Of a stretch of 64,000 nt of DNA, positions 33,360-42,899 are shown one piece after another; the first letter of the stretch is position 1, and each line of letters opens with the position of its first letter. Source of the DNA: Costertonia aggregata. Its GTDB lineage: Bacteria; Bacteroidota; Bacteroidia; Flavobacteriales; Flavobacteriaceae. The DNA lies in contig NZ_CP058595.1 of NCBI RefSeq assembly GCF_013402795.1, forward strand, positions 1,275,501 through 1,339,500, written 5' to 3'. Position numbers and translations under genes: made by a program. Below the pieces are notes generated by a model. It had not been told where the DNA came from. It searched no databases and saw nothing but the letters and a program-made list of their open reading frames with translations.

Positions 33360-36140
33360 ATGAGAAAATCCATACCCTTTCTCCTTTTGTTATTTATTCA
33401 AATTTTCATGGCCTATGGTCAAAATGGAGATAAAGCTATGCCGAAGAACAAATGGTTTTTTGCAAGCGATACCATCAAGATTTTCGAAGATTTCACCAGG
33501 GAACTGACATTTGAAGATATACGAGAGAAAAAATTTACTTCAATTGAGAAGGTTTCTCCAAACGTACAGTCTAGGTATTGGTACAAATTCTTTATAATCG
33601 ATAAACTAGAGACGGATACCATACTATTACGTTTTATAAATCATGATAAATCCGAGGTTTTCATTCCCACAAAGAATGGATATCAAAAATATAAAGTCGG
33701 GATTATATCCAAGACCAATTTTAAAGTAAGGGACAAGGCGGAAAAATTCGTCTTGAAGGTACCGACAAAGATCCTGGACAAATCAAAGCCTGTATACTGC
33801 TCTAGGGTCATGATAACTACATGGGGCAGAATAAACAAGCTTGGAAAGCCCGATATCATGCATCTCGAAAATAAGGATTCCTATTACCAATGGCTTGAAG
33901 GTTTTACCAATGAAAAAAATGATTACATATTTTATCTAGGCGTTACCGCTATGTCGTTTCTGCTCTTTTTCGTTGGTTTTATCGTCAATAAAAGTAGACC
34001 TTTCCTCTTATACAGTTTATATCTTTTAACGCTTGTGATATATTATGCCAACAGACTGCCTTTTACGGTAAATCTTTGGAACCAAATAGATCCAGATATC
34101 TATTATTATATAAACCAAGCCATGCGCTTGGCCACGACAATATCGTATTACATTTTCATTTATTATTTTCTTGATGTTCCGAACAGGTTCAAGACCCTGT
34201 ACAAATTTTTCAAGGGTGTTGTGTATACCATGATCATATATAGCGTTTTTTACCTTATCATAATTATATTCTTTCCGCTATTTGTTTTCAGATATGAAAT
34301 GATCGACTATTTTTTCTTATTGTCCACGTTAACGTCCATAACCCTTTTTATCTTGATGTTGACAAAAAAACCGGATATGGTCGCCATAATTACTTTAACA
34401 GGAAGCCTGTTGATAACACTGGGTGGCATCGTAGCCATTTATACTGTGGATGCCTTGTTCCTATTAAAGGCGGTACTTGTTGAAACCGTTATTTTCTTTG
34501 GTGTCATAAGTTACCAAAATCGCATTAAGGAATCAAAGGCGTTAAAAAGTCTTGTTCAGCTCAATCAAGAAAAACAGGAGAAGCAATCGCTCAAACAACT
34601 GGACGAGCTCAAATCGCGATTCTTCGAAAATATCTCCCATGAGTTCAGGACCCCGTTAACGTTAATAAAAGCGCCCATTGACCATGCTTTGCAAAATGAC
34701 GCCCCGTTAATGGAAAAAGACATTAGAATGATTGAAAATAATACATACAGGCTCACTACCCTGATCAATGACATGCTTTCCCTTTCAAAGCTTGAATCGA
34801 GAACAATGTCCCTAAAACTTGAACACAGAAATATACGAAGACATTTGCAGCGTATTGTAAGTCAGTATTTCTCTTATGCCAAAAGTGAAAATATAAGTTT
34901 CAAAACGCAACTCATTAGTGATAATATTATTGCTGAGTACGATGCCGAGATATTGGAAAGGGTATTGGGCAACCTTATTTCCAACGCATTCAAGTTTACG
35001 AATAATAATGGGCAAGTAACCGTTCGCACAACTATTGATGGTTCAGATTTAAAGTTAGAAGTAAAGGACAACGGAATTGGTATTTCCCCAGATGAACAAG
35101 AGAAAGTATTTGATCGTTTTTATCAAATCAACGGTAAGGATGAAAATCGCCCGGGGAGCGGTATTGGTCTCGCCATGGTAAAAGAATTGGTTACATTGCA
35201 CGGCGGCACTATACAACTAAAAAGTGCGGTACAAGAAGGAAGTCTTTTTTCGGTAACCATACCCTTACGTAGTATTACGGTCGATACAGAAGAAAACGAA
35301 GAGATGCTTACGCAAAGCTTTCGTAAAAAAGAAAAAGACGTTGCGGTCAATCATATTTCCAATACATCAAACGGTAAAAGACCTTTAGTTTTAATCGCCG
35401 AGGACAATAAAGAACTGCGCGAGTTTCTGAGAGAAAAATTATCCGGAATATATAGGACTAAAACAGCAGAAAATGGAGAAGCAGGAATTACCTTGGCCTT
35501 ATCCAAAATTCCTGACATCATCATATCTGATGTCATGATGCCAAAGGTAAATGGTATTGAATTGTGTAGAACATTAAAAAATAACAAAAAAACAGCTCAT
35601 ATACCCATAATCCTACTAACCGCAAAAGCTGCGGAAAAGGATGAGTTGATCGGATTGGGAACAGGCGCAGACGACTACATTACCAAACCGTTCAATCTAA
35701 AAAAGCTAATGCTGGTTATGGATCAGCGTCTAAAATTAAGACGCATATTAATAGACAAATATCAAAAAGAGACCCTTTTTCAAGTAAATCCTGATAAATT
35801 ACTTACGGTAGAACAAGAGTTTTTATCCAAAATGCGGAGCATTTTAGAAGTGAAATTAACGGACTCAAATTTCAAAGTACAACAATTATGCGATGAAATG
35901 GGCATGAGCCGCATGCAACTCAACAGAAAAATGAAGGAAATACTTCAGGACACCCCTTCGAATTTTTTGAGGAACGAGCGCCTTACGTTATCTATCCTTC
36001 TATTAAAGGACGATAAACTATCCATTAGCGAAATAGCGTATAGCTCAGGATTCAGTTCTCCCTCCCATTTTATCAAATGTTTCAAGGAAAAATACAAAAA
36101 AACTCCTTTAGAATATTTACAAAATATTGATAATCAGTAG
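33360..36140 (+). CDS. Hybrid two-component regulator: 7TM sensor, histidine kinase, receiver and AraC output
   Basis: 926 residues from ATG 33360 ('MRKSIPFLLLLFIQIFMAYG', signal peptide); the longer frame from 33291 is rejected. An extracytoplasmic 7TMR-DISMED2-like domain (residues 25-190, 'VSPNVQSRYWYKFFIIDKLE') precedes seven hydrophobic helices (190-390). HisKA follows with the phospho-His in 'FFENISHEFRTPLTLIKAPI' (about 427). HATPase_c has 'GNLISNAFKFTNNNGQ', 'DNGIGISPDEQ' and 'GSGIGLAMV'. The receiver has its Asp in 'IIISDVMMPKVNGIELC' (about 722) and Lys in 'ITKPFNL'. The C-terminal AraC HTH reads 'ISEIAYSSGFSSPSHFIKCF'. All signalling steps reside in one polypeptide. Direct repeats just downstream suggest it controls the 36333 gene. 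Confidence 0.93.
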   Translation: MRKSIPFLLLLFIQIFMAYGQNGDKAMPKNKWFFASDTIKIFEDFTRELTFEDIREKKFTSIEKVSPNVQSRYWYKFFIIDKLETDTILLRFINHDKSEVFIPTKNGYQKYKVGIISKTNFKVRDKAEKFVLKVPTKILDKSKPVYCSRVMITTWGRINKLGKPDIMHLENKDSYYQWLEGFTNEKNDYIFYLGVTAMSFLLFFVGFIVNKSRPFLLYSLYLLTLVIYYANRLPFTVNLWNQIDPDIYYYINQAMRLATTISYYIFIYYFLDVPNRFKTLYKFFKGVVYTMIIYSVFYLIIIIFFPLFVFRYEMIDYFFLLSTLTSITLFILMLTKKPDMVAIITLTGSLLITLGGIVAIYTVDALFLLKAVLVETVIFFGVISYQNRIKESKALKSLVQLNQEKQEKQSLKQLDELKSRFFENISHEFRTPLTLIKAPIDHALQNDAPLMEKDIRMIENNTYRLTTLINDMLSLSKLESRTMSLKLEHRNIRRHLQRIVSQYFSYAKSENISFKTQLISDNIIAEYDAEILERVLGNLISNAFKFTNNNGQVTVRTTIDGSDLKLEVKDNGIGISPDEQEKVFDRFYQINGKDENRPGSGIGLAMVKELVTLHGGTIQLKSAVQEGSLFSVTIPLRSITVDTEENEEMLTQSFRKKEKDVAVNHISNTSNGKRPLVLIAEDNKELREFLREKLSGIYRTKTAENGEAGITLALSKIPDIIISDVMMPKVNGIELCRTLKNNKKTAHIPIILLTAKAAEKDELIGLGTGADDYITKPFNLKKLMLVMDQRLKLRRILIDKYQKETLFQVNPDKLLTVEQEFLSKMRSILEVKLTDSNFKVQQLCDEMGMSRMQLNRKMKEILQDTPSNFLRNERLTLSILLLKDDKLSISEIAYSSGFSSPSHFIKCFKEKYKKTPLEYLQNIDNQ

Positions 36141-36150
36141 ATTGAATTTT

Positions 36151-36191
36151 TTGTTACATCAATGATACATATTGTTACAACCGTGACATAG
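36151..36191 (+). promoter_or_regulatory. Tandem 21-bp direct repeat, candidate AraC-type operator
   Basis: TTGTTACA at 36151-36158 and again at 36172-36179, exactly 21 bp (two helical turns) apart. Each is followed by a second half-element with TGA-Y-A at the same offset (36163-36167 and 36184-36188). The pair lies directly upstream of the TTG/TATATTTG promoter of the fasciclin gene and 10 bp after the stop of the AraC-type regulator. This is the geometry expected for AraC-family dimers. Confidence 0.6.
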
Positions 36192-36218
36192 TTGCACTAT
36201 CCCCTATAAATATATTTG
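36192..36218 (+). promoter_or_regulatory. Bacteroidota-type promoter (TTG - 16 bp - TATATTTG)
   Basis: TATATTTG at 36211-36218 matches TAnnTTTG, and TTG at 36192-36194 is 16 bp upstream, close to the usual spacing. It would give a leader of about 105 nt before ATG 36333. It abuts the 21-bp direct repeats. Confidence 0.62.
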
Positions 36219-36332
36219 CTGCATCGGTATACAAGTTTCTCATACCGGCAAACTTCCCCCTATTGATAAAATCGGCGAACACTTATCGTACCATCTGCCG
36301 AATTGACTTGTAATCATTAAATGCTACATATT

Positions 36333-38069
36333 ATGAATTCTTTTTTGAAAAATCGATTTAAAAGTATCACTGCCGGTATGCTAACTACGGCGTTGGTAGT
36401 GTCTTGCGGTAAAAATGACGATGAGCCGCCCGTTCTTCCAGATGAAAATATAGCCGAAACAATATTTCAAATTTTGGATAAAAGCGATTCCCTTACGGTA
36501 TTGAGTGCCCTTATAAAGGAAACGGACAGAAAAACTGGAGGTGCTCTTGAAGCCAGTCTAAAAACAGACGGAAGTTTTACCCTTTTCGCCCCTATCAACG
36601 ATTCGGACTCACCGCTATTGATCAATTTGGACAGCGAGGGAAACCTCGTTATTCCGGATGAGGATGCGGAACTTTGGGACAATATTCTGAAATATCATAT
36701 CGTATCCACCAAAGCGATAAAGGCCTCGGATCTTAACGACGGTGAGGAGTTTACTACCGTGTTGGGTGAAACCTTGAGCGTGAATCGTAGTGGGGGTACT
36801 TTTCTAGAGGACGCCACCCAAACCAAGTCTAAAATCGTTAAAACGGATATCGTTGCAAAAAACGGTATAATACATTACATAGATAAAGTATTGACTCCGC
36901 AGATTGTATTGGATGCCATAGATAGCAAGCAATCCAATGGTGTAGAGGAAATATTGGCAGCTGACCCGGAACTGAGTTCGTTTTTGGCCGCAATTAAGGC
37001 AGCAGGTTTAGAAGATGTTTACTTCAAAAATCCCGGAGTGATAAGCAAAGGCTCTGACCGTACGGCAAAATTTGATCTAGCTACCATTTTTGCCCCGAAC
37101 AATACCGCTTTTCAATCTCTTTTTGATGAACTGGGCGATGATTACAACGGTTTGGATGATTTTGATACCGATGAGGAAAAGACACTGTTGCGTGATGCCC
37201 TACGTTTTCACACCGCTCCCGATTCGCGTAGGATGCGGGTCAGCTTTACACAGGCCGAGGAACAGCTCAACACGCTTTTGGGAGAGCAATTAGGTGATTT
37301 GGATGAAGATATCACCGTGGCCGTTCAGGGTGCAGATATTCAGATAAGGGACAGTAAATCCGCAGGATTTATCGTAAATGGTGATAAAGAGGCCGGTAAC
37401 AATATCATACACACCATCAACATTGTTCTGCGCCACAAAGCCTTTTACGATGGGTTTGAAGCGGATGCCAGAGCTGGTGACACCAGAAATATGCCTACTG
37501 TTTTCAAAACGTATCCCTCTTTATCCATTTTACTGGAAGCGATTGAAAAGACAGCGCTTTCTTTTGAATATCCCAGAAATAACTTTACCGAACCACCCTT
37601 GAACATAAGCACCTATTTTGCGCCCAATAATGATGCTTTCGAGGAATTGTTCAATTATCTGGGCGATACCTACAGTAGTCTGGACGATTTTGACACGCCC
37701 GAAAAACTGGAAGTATTGAAGGATATTCTGTTGCACCAACATTCTTCAAGCTATTTGTGCAAAGAACGATTGGAGGAAGAAGGTCGTTCGGCGAATGTCT
37801 TTACCCGACTTATAAATCCGCAAGTACCTAAATTTCCCGATAATGAAAGATTTCAGGTCAAAACCACTGGCGATGCCGCAAACCCCGTCATCAAATTGGA
37901 GGATTACCTAGGCAGGGAGGCAAATTTCAATCAGTTCAATATTAAAGTGGCCCCTACACTACCCGCTTGTGCCGAGGGACAAACAGGGTTAAGCGGTGCA
38001 ACAAGTCTAATACACATTATCGATAAGGTAATGATGAAAAGCGAATTTAGAACGCGTTTAAATCCATAA
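36333..38069 (+). CDS. Fasciclin (FAS1) repeat surface lipoprotein
   Basis: 578 residues from ATG 36333, leader 'KSITAGMLTTALVVSCGKND' with lipobox Cys. Three FAS1 units are readable, each with an H1/H2 pair: 'GSFTLFAPINDSDSPLL' ... 'NGIIHYIDKVLTP', 'DLATIFAPNNTAFQSLFDEL' ... 'NNIIHTINIVL', and 'ISTYFAPNNDAFEELFNYL' ... 'SLIHIIDKVMM'. FAS1 domains mediate adhesion to proteins or glycans at the cell surface. No SusC/SusD pair is adjacent. Position behind the AraC-type regulator, its repeats and the promoter makes this the most likely regulated target. Confidence 0.9.
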   Translation: MNSFLKNRFKSITAGMLTTALVVSCGKNDDEPPVLPDENIAETIFQILDKSDSLTVLSALIKETDRKTGGALEASLKTDGSFTLFAPINDSDSPLLINLDSEGNLVIPDEDAELWDNILKYHIVSTKAIKASDLNDGEEFTTVLGETLSVNRSGGTFLEDATQTKSKIVKTDIVAKNGIIHYIDKVLTPQIVLDAIDSKQSNGVEEILAADPELSSFLAAIKAAGLEDVYFKNPGVISKGSDRTAKFDLATIFAPNNTAFQSLFDELGDDYNGLDDFDTDEEKTLLRDALRFHTAPDSRRMRVSFTQAEEQLNTLLGEQLGDLDEDITVAVQGADIQIRDSKSAGFIVNGDKEAGNNIIHTINIVLRHKAFYDGFEADARAGDTRNMPTVFKTYPSLSILLEAIEKTALSFEYPRNNFTEPPLNISTYFAPNNDAFEELFNYLGDTYSSLDDFDTPEKLEVLKDILLHQHSSSYLCKERLEEEGRSANVFTRLINPQVPKFPDNERFQVKTTGDAANPVIKLEDYLGREANFNQFNIKVAPTLPACAEGQTGLSGATSLIHIIDKVMMKSEFRTRLNP

Positions 38070-38157
38070 AATTCACAAACCATAGGTAGTTAGATTGGCG
38101 CACAGTGTTGATTGGTAGCATTAACGACCCGTTCACTGATCGATTCCCTGATTGCAG

Positions 38158-38180
38158 ACCCCTTCTTTTGAGGGAGGGGT
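38158..38180 (+). terminator. Probable terminator hairpin after the fasciclin gene
   Basis: ACCCCTTC pairs with the downstream GGAGGGGT (one G-T pair) around a TTTTG loop, followed by TTTC. It lies 90 bp after the stop and 30 bp before the next gene. Confidence 0.5.
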
Positions 38181-38208
38181 TTCATCTTCTACCTAAAAAA
38201 ATAGTAGT

Positions 38209-39528
38209 ATGAAAATATTCAAAATAGCAGTGTTGATAGCGATGTTGTCCAGTTTTACATCAGTAGAAGCTCAATTTTTCAAAAAACTCAAAAAAAAGGT
38301 CGAGAAGGCCGCTGAAGAGACGGTATTGGACAAGGCAGATAAAAAGACCCGAAAAAAGACGGGAAAAGCCATTGATAAAACCATAGATGGGAAACCAGGT
38401 GAAGCCAAAGGGAAAAATAAAAAAACCGAAGAAACCACAAATAATACCGAAACAAGTGAACAGGAAACGGTTCGGGAAAAAAATGTTTTTGAAGCCTATT
38501 CAAAATTTGATTTTGAAACAGGAAAAAATCTGGTGGCTTTCGAGGATTTTTCAAACGAAACCGTTGGTGATATCCCAACCAATTGGAACGTAACTGGTGC
38601 AACGGAAATCGTAACCTTGTCCAATCACGACGGTAAATGGCTACGTACCAGTAAGGGCAGTAGTGCATTAATCCCAGATTTTGTAGAGAAACTACCCGAA
38701 AACTTTACGTTAGAGTACGATGTTATTTATGATTTTGATATCACATCTTGGTCGAATAACCGAAAATTCAACCTCGTATTTTCCAATCTTGAAAATCCCG
38801 ATTATGATCTGGACAAGGTAGCTCCAGGAAGCCAAGGTTTTAGTCTGCTGATCAGTGGCGGTATTGGCAAGGGCGGCCAATTATATATGACCAAATACGG
38901 GAAAGACAAACGCCTAAATATCAATGATAAAAAATCGACAGCATATCTTAACAACAATAATGGTCGTGGTCAAATTATGCACTTTTCGGTATGGAAACAA
39001 GGCAAGCGCTTACGTGTCTATTTAGATGAAGAAAAGATTTTTGATGCACCACGTGCATTTCAAACGGCAGATGCGCTCAAGACCATGCGCTTTTTCTCTC
39101 GCATATCGCCAAAAGACAGTTATTTCTTTTTGGGCAATGTACGGTTTGCCGAAGGTGCACCAGAAACCAGGACCAATCTTTTAGATAAAGGCGAGCTTAC
39201 AACGTATGGCATCACTTTTAATAAAGGGTCTGCCAGCATAAAACCATCATCTTATGCGGTACTCAAAACCATAGCTGCCATACTAAAGGAAAATAACGAC
39301 TTATTTCTTGAGATTGAAGGCCATACAGATACTGATGGCTCTGAAGAGACTAATCTAAAACTATCGCAGAAAAGAGCTGAAACGGTACGTGATGTATTGA
39401 TTACCAGTTTCGATATAAAAAAATCGAGGCTTACGGCTATAGGTAAAGGCGAAAATGAGTTACTGGCAAAAGGTAACACACCAAGCGATCATGCCAAAAA
39501 CAGACGTGTAGTATTTAAAAGAAAATAA
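38209..39528 (+). CDS. OmpA-family protein with lamin-G-like middle domain
   Basis: A 439-residue exported protein ('MKIFKIAVLIAMLSSFTSVE' signal). A strongly basic Lys-rich linker (residues 22-95, 'FFKKLKKKVEKAAEETVLDK') leads to a concanavalin-like beta domain ('NFTLEYDVIYDFDITSW', 'GRGQIMHFSVWKQGKRLRVY'). A C-terminal OmpA peptidoglycan-binding domain follows ('FLEIEGHTDTDGSEETNL', 'LSQKRAETVRDVLI', 'KNRRVVFKRK'). The middle domain is a probable ligand or glycan binder, and the OmpA part anchors the protein to the wall. It is followed after 37 bp by the BspA-type lipoprotein gene. Confidence 0.9.
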   Translation: MKIFKIAVLIAMLSSFTSVEAQFFKKLKKKVEKAAEETVLDKADKKTRKKTGKAIDKTIDGKPGEAKGKNKKTEETTNNTETSEQETVREKNVFEAYSKFDFETGKNLVAFEDFSNETVGDIPTNWNVTGATEIVTLSNHDGKWLRTSKGSSALIPDFVEKLPENFTLEYDVIYDFDITSWSNNRKFNLVFSNLENPDYDLDKVAPGSQGFSLLISGGIGKGGQLYMTKYGKDKRLNINDKKSTAYLNNNNGRGQIMHFSVWKQGKRLRVYLDEEKIFDAPRAFQTADALKTMRFFSRISPKDSYFFLGNVRFAEGAPETRTNLLDKGELTTYGITFNKGSASIKPSSYAVLKTIAAILKENNDLFLEIEGHTDTDGSEETNLKLSQKRAETVRDVLITSFDIKKSRLTAIGKGENELLAKGNTPSDHAKNRRVVFKRK

Positions 39529-39565
39529 ATCTTAAAAAATATCAAGACTTGTAAAAGAAAATATT

Positions 39566-40858
39566 ATGAAAACTATATTACAAACACTGATCTTACTCAC
39601 GATTTTAATCACTTTTGGCTGTAGTAAAGATGACGATACACCAAAAAATACTACACCCGAAAACAACACACCCCAAAACAACGCACCAGAAATAAACGCG
39701 CAAAGCTTTACCGTCGCAGAAAACATTGCCGATAATATGCCCATTGGTACGGTGCAGGCTACAGACCCAGAAGGCGATACGTTAACCTACAGCATTACCC
39801 AAAACGATAACAACCTTTTTGAGATTAGCAATACAGGTGTTTTAAGCTTAGAGGATTTACAGACCTTAGATTTTGAGACTACCCAAAGCCATACCATTAC
39901 AGTTAGCGTAAGCGATGGCAGTACAAGTGCAGAAGCCACTATTACCATAAATGTTACTGATATAGATGACACCTCCTTTATCACCACCTGGGAAACCACC
40001 ACGACCAACGAAACGGTAACCATACCCACACGTAGTGGCCAGTACACTTATAATTACACCATAGATTGGGGAGATAACACCATACAGACCAACCGAACAG
40101 ATGACGCCACACATACCTACACGACGCCTGGTTTACACACAATAAAAATAAATGGTGATTTTCCGACTATTTTCTTACGAAATAATATTGATTCCGGAGG
40201 GCAATTACGAAGTGTAGAACAATGGGGCAATATACAATGGCAAACGATGCGGGAAGCATTTAAATGGGTGAGAACATTAACTATAAATGCCACTGATGCC
40301 CCAGACTTGTCCCAGGTAAGCGATATGGCCAGGATGTTTGAGTCTGCTCTTGTATCAAGTAACCAGAACCTTACGGGTATTCTTATTGGTAGTCTCAATC
40401 ATTGGGATGTAAGTAACGTAACCGATATGGAAGCCATGTTTTTAGATTTAAGGTTTAACGAGGATATAAGTGCTTGGAACGTAAGTAACGTAACTGATAT
40501 GTCGGGTATGTTTATTGGGTCTTCGTTTAACCAAAATATAGGTAGTTGGAATGTTAGCAATGTTACGGATATGCTAGAGATGTTTAAAAACTCATCCTTT
40601 AACCAAAATATCGGTAGTTGGGATGTGGGTAATGTAACCGATATGAGTAGTATGTTTCAAGATTCCCCTTTTAACCAAGATATTAGCGCTTGGGATGTCA
40701 GCGATGTGGAATTTATGAGTGACATGTTCTCTGGCTCATCTTTTAACCAAGACATTAGTATTTGGGACGTGGCTAATGTAATTGGTTGCTCAGATTTTGC
40801 TCTTAACTCATCACTTACAGTGAGTAACACCCCAAATTTTACCAATTGTACGCCTTAA
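39566..40858 (+). CDS. Lipoprotein with cadherin-like, PKD-like and BspA/DUF285 repeats
   Basis: 430 residues, leader 'ILLTILITFGCSKDDDTPKN' (lipobox). Residues 45-130 form a cadherin-like domain ('QSFTVAENIADNMPIGTVQA', 'VSVSDGSTSAEATITINVTD'). Residues 135-190 are PKD/Ig-like ('YTYNYTIDWGDNTIQTN'). The rest carries about six BspA-type repeats of the form 'WDVSNVTDM..MF', 'FNQDISAWDV'. The final segment 'NTPNFTNCTP' is a typical DUF285 end. BspA repeats mediate surface adhesion. Near-identical repeat DNA makes slippage variants likely. It belongs to the plus-strand surface-protein set. Confidence 0.9.
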   Translation: MKTILQTLILLTILITFGCSKDDDTPKNTTPENNTPQNNAPEINAQSFTVAENIADNMPIGTVQATDPEGDTLTYSITQNDNNLFEISNTGVLSLEDLQTLDFETTQSHTITVSVSDGSTSAEATITINVTDIDDTSFITTWETTTTNETVTIPTRSGQYTYNYTIDWGDNTIQTNRTDDATHTYTTPGLHTIKINGDFPTIFLRNNIDSGGQLRSVEQWGNIQWQTMREAFKWVRTLTINATDAPDLSQVSDMARMFESALVSSNQNLTGILIGSLNHWDVSNVTDMEAMFLDLRFNEDISAWNVSNVTDMSGMFIGSSFNQNIGSWNVSNVTDMLEMFKNSSFNQNIGSWDVGNVTDMSSMFQDSPFNQDISAWDVSDVEFMSDMFSGSSFNQDISIWDVANVIGCSDFALNSSLTVSNTPNFTNCTP

Positions 40859-40993
40859 AATCCTGTGCCCATAAATTTTAGTAAGACTTCTAAGAAACTT
40901 TTAGAGACGTTGTTCACTGTCAAATGACGAACAGTACTAAATAGAATAAAAGCTTATCACTAAAACCTTGAAAAAAATCAAATAACACTGCCT

Positions 40994-41506
40994 ATGAAAG
41001 TTTTTCTTGAAACCATGATCATCGTAACCTTGGCCTTTATACTCACGTCTTGTAAAAATAATAATGATAATGGTGGCACCAATGACTTAGAAAGTTATCT
41101 GACCGCAAAAATAGACGGGGTGAATTTTAGTCCACAATTTAGTGGTGGTGTACGAACGAATATCGCAGCGGATACTATTACAATTTCAGGCAATAATAAT
41201 GACGGTGAACAAATTACCTTGTTAGTGCCAGCAAATGCACCCTTTGGCACACATATTTTAGGAGCGCTCTCAGGTACTTTGAGCACATATACCGCTGCAT
41301 ATGATGTAAACGACAATGCAGATGACGGTGGCGAGCTGGCAGCCTCGGGTTCCATAACCATTACGGCCCACGATGTAAACGGTCAAAAAATAAATGGCAC
41401 TTTCAACTTTGTTACGGGGCCAACACCCTCTACCACGATTGCAGATGTTTTCACCATAACCGAGGGTGCCTTTGATATTTCATACATAAACGTGGAAGAC
41501 CTGTGA
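40994..41506 (+). CDS. DUF6252-like small lipoprotein
   Basis: A 170-residue protein with leader 'MIIVTLAFILTSCKNNNDNG' (lipobox). The mature beta-rich body ('LTAKIDGVNFSPQFSGGVRT', 'ITISGNNNDGEQITLLVPAN', 'GSITITAHDVNGQKINGTFN') fits the DUF6252-type family of flavobacterial lipoproteins. Function unknown. It is spaced 135 bp from the BspA-type gene. Confidence 0.75.
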   Translation: MKVFLETMIIVTLAFILTSCKNNNDNGGTNDLESYLTAKIDGVNFSPQFSGGVRTNIAADTITISGNNNDGEQITLLVPANAPFGTHILGALSGTLSTYTAAYDVNDNADDGGELAASGSITITAHDVNGQKINGTFNFVTGPTPSTTIADVFTITEGAFDISYINVEDL

Positions 41507-41644
41507 TCTTTACCAAAAACGTTAAACAAGCAATACCATACCAATTAGCTGCCATAAACAGGTGTATCAAAAGCGGCTAGAAAATAGTGGTATGCCCGCT
41601 ATGTAGAGGCAATTAAAAATTAGTTAAACATTTAAATATAAATT

Positions 41645-42241
41645 ATGAAAATAACAACATACAGTATCGTTTTTGTTCTAGGTGCAGCTCTTTTTCTATC
41701 TTCTTGTAGTGCCGAAGATGGTGAAGACGGTGCCATGGGCCCACAGGGCATTCAAGGTGAACAAGGCCCGGCCGGGCAAGACGGAGCAGACGGGCAAGAC
41801 GGCGTAGATGGAACACCCACTATAATTTCATCAGATTGGTTTGATAGTGTATTTTCAAGTGATGCGTTTAGCAGTACTTTTGATGTGCCAGACGATAGAA
41901 TCAGCGATGAGGTCATGAATTCGGGGTACGTGTTGGTGTATGGTCAATTAAATATAAATCGTGCTATCGTTCCTCTACCCTATACTTTGGGCAATCAAAC
42001 ATATTCGTTTCAATTAGAACCGGAAAATACAAATTTTAGAGGCATCAGATTATCTGCTTCTACTGATGGTCAAAACCGAGAAAATTTCAATTATTTCGAC
42101 CGGTTTAGATACGTGATTTTTCCTCCGAATACCGGCACCTCAAAAACTACGGCAAAAAACAGCATACAGTTTTTAAAAAACAGTGGCGTAGATATTTTTG
42201 ATTATGAACAATTAGCTGATTATTTGGGTATCGAGGACTAG
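41645..42241 (+). CDS. Collagen-like repeat lipoprotein (copy 1)
   Basis: A 198-residue protein with leader 'VLGAALFLSSCSAEDGEDGA' (lipobox). A short collagen-like Gly-x-y stretch follows ('GPQGIQGEQGPAGQDGADG'), then a C-terminal domain of about 130 residues ('VLVYGQLNINRAIVPLPYTL', 'YFDRFRYVIFPPNTGTSKT'). It is clearly paralogous to the next gene (20 bp downstream). The Gly-x-y rod probably projects a binding domain from the outer membrane. Confidence 0.85.
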   Translation: MKITTYSIVFVLGAALFLSSCSAEDGEDGAMGPQGIQGEQGPAGQDGADGQDGVDGTPTIISSDWFDSVFSSDAFSSTFDVPDDRISDEVMNSGYVLVYGQLNINRAIVPLPYTLGNQTYSFQLEPENTNFRGIRLSASTDGQNRENFNYFDRFRYVIFPPNTGTSKTTAKNSIQFLKNSGVDIFDYEQLADYLGIED

Positions 42242-42260
42242 CTAAACATAAAATAAAACG

Positions 42261-42899
42261 ATGATGAAAATAAAATTACAAAAGAGTATCTATCCAATTT
42301 TGTTTATCGCTCTAATTGTGGCATCCTGTAGTCCAGAAGATGGTGTAGACGGTGTAGACGGTGCACAAGGAGAACAAGGACCCACAGGGCAAAATGGAGC
42401 AGATGGGCAAGATGGTGTGGATGGCGAAGATGCTTTTCCGAACACAATATTCTCCAATTGGTTTCCAACGGAGATTGGAGACGAAGAAGAACGTTCTACA
42501 AATTTCAGTATACTAATCCCAGCGGAACACGAAGAAATTTTTAGAAGTAGTACCGAAGGTGGAATAGTATTGGTCTATGGAAGGGTGGTCAATGAAAGAT
42601 TGACAGATACTTTTCAACTACCGTTCATATTCAGGAACATTGTAAAAAATGATTTTTCCACAGTGGTATTTTCTTCGGAAGAAGCTCAAAGTAGATTGTT
42701 AATTTATGCCAGTACGTTAGACAATTCAAGGCGTAAGTTGAATTTTATACAGGAATATCGGTACGTACTTATACCACCACCAAATAGTCCGTCACAAAAG
42801 AATAGTGGTAAACGAACAATAGCCGCACAGTTGATTTCAGCTGGCATAGATGTGAGCTCCTACAATCAGTTGGCTACTTATTTCAATATCAAATACTAA
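42261..42899 (+). CDS. Collagen-like repeat lipoprotein (copy 2)
   Basis: A 212-residue paralogue of the 41645 gene: lipobox leader ('[20 protein letters not shown]'), Gly-x-y run ('[19 protein letters not shown]'), then '[20 protein letters not shown]' and '[20 protein letters not shown]'. Two Met codons (42261, 42264) are possible starts. It ends convergently with the RimB-RimK gene, overlapping its 3' end by 11 bp. Confidence 0.85.
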   Translation: MMKIKLQKSIYPILFIALIVASCSPEDGVDGVDGAQGEQGPTGQNGADGQDGVDGEDAFPNTIFSNWFPTEIGDEEERSTNFSILIPAEHEEIFRSSTEGGIVLVYGRVVNERLTDTFQLPFIFRNIVKNDFSTVVFSSEEAQSRLLIYASTLDNSRRKLNFIQEYRYVLIPPPNSPSQKNSGKRTIAAQLISAGIDVSSYNQLATYFNIKY

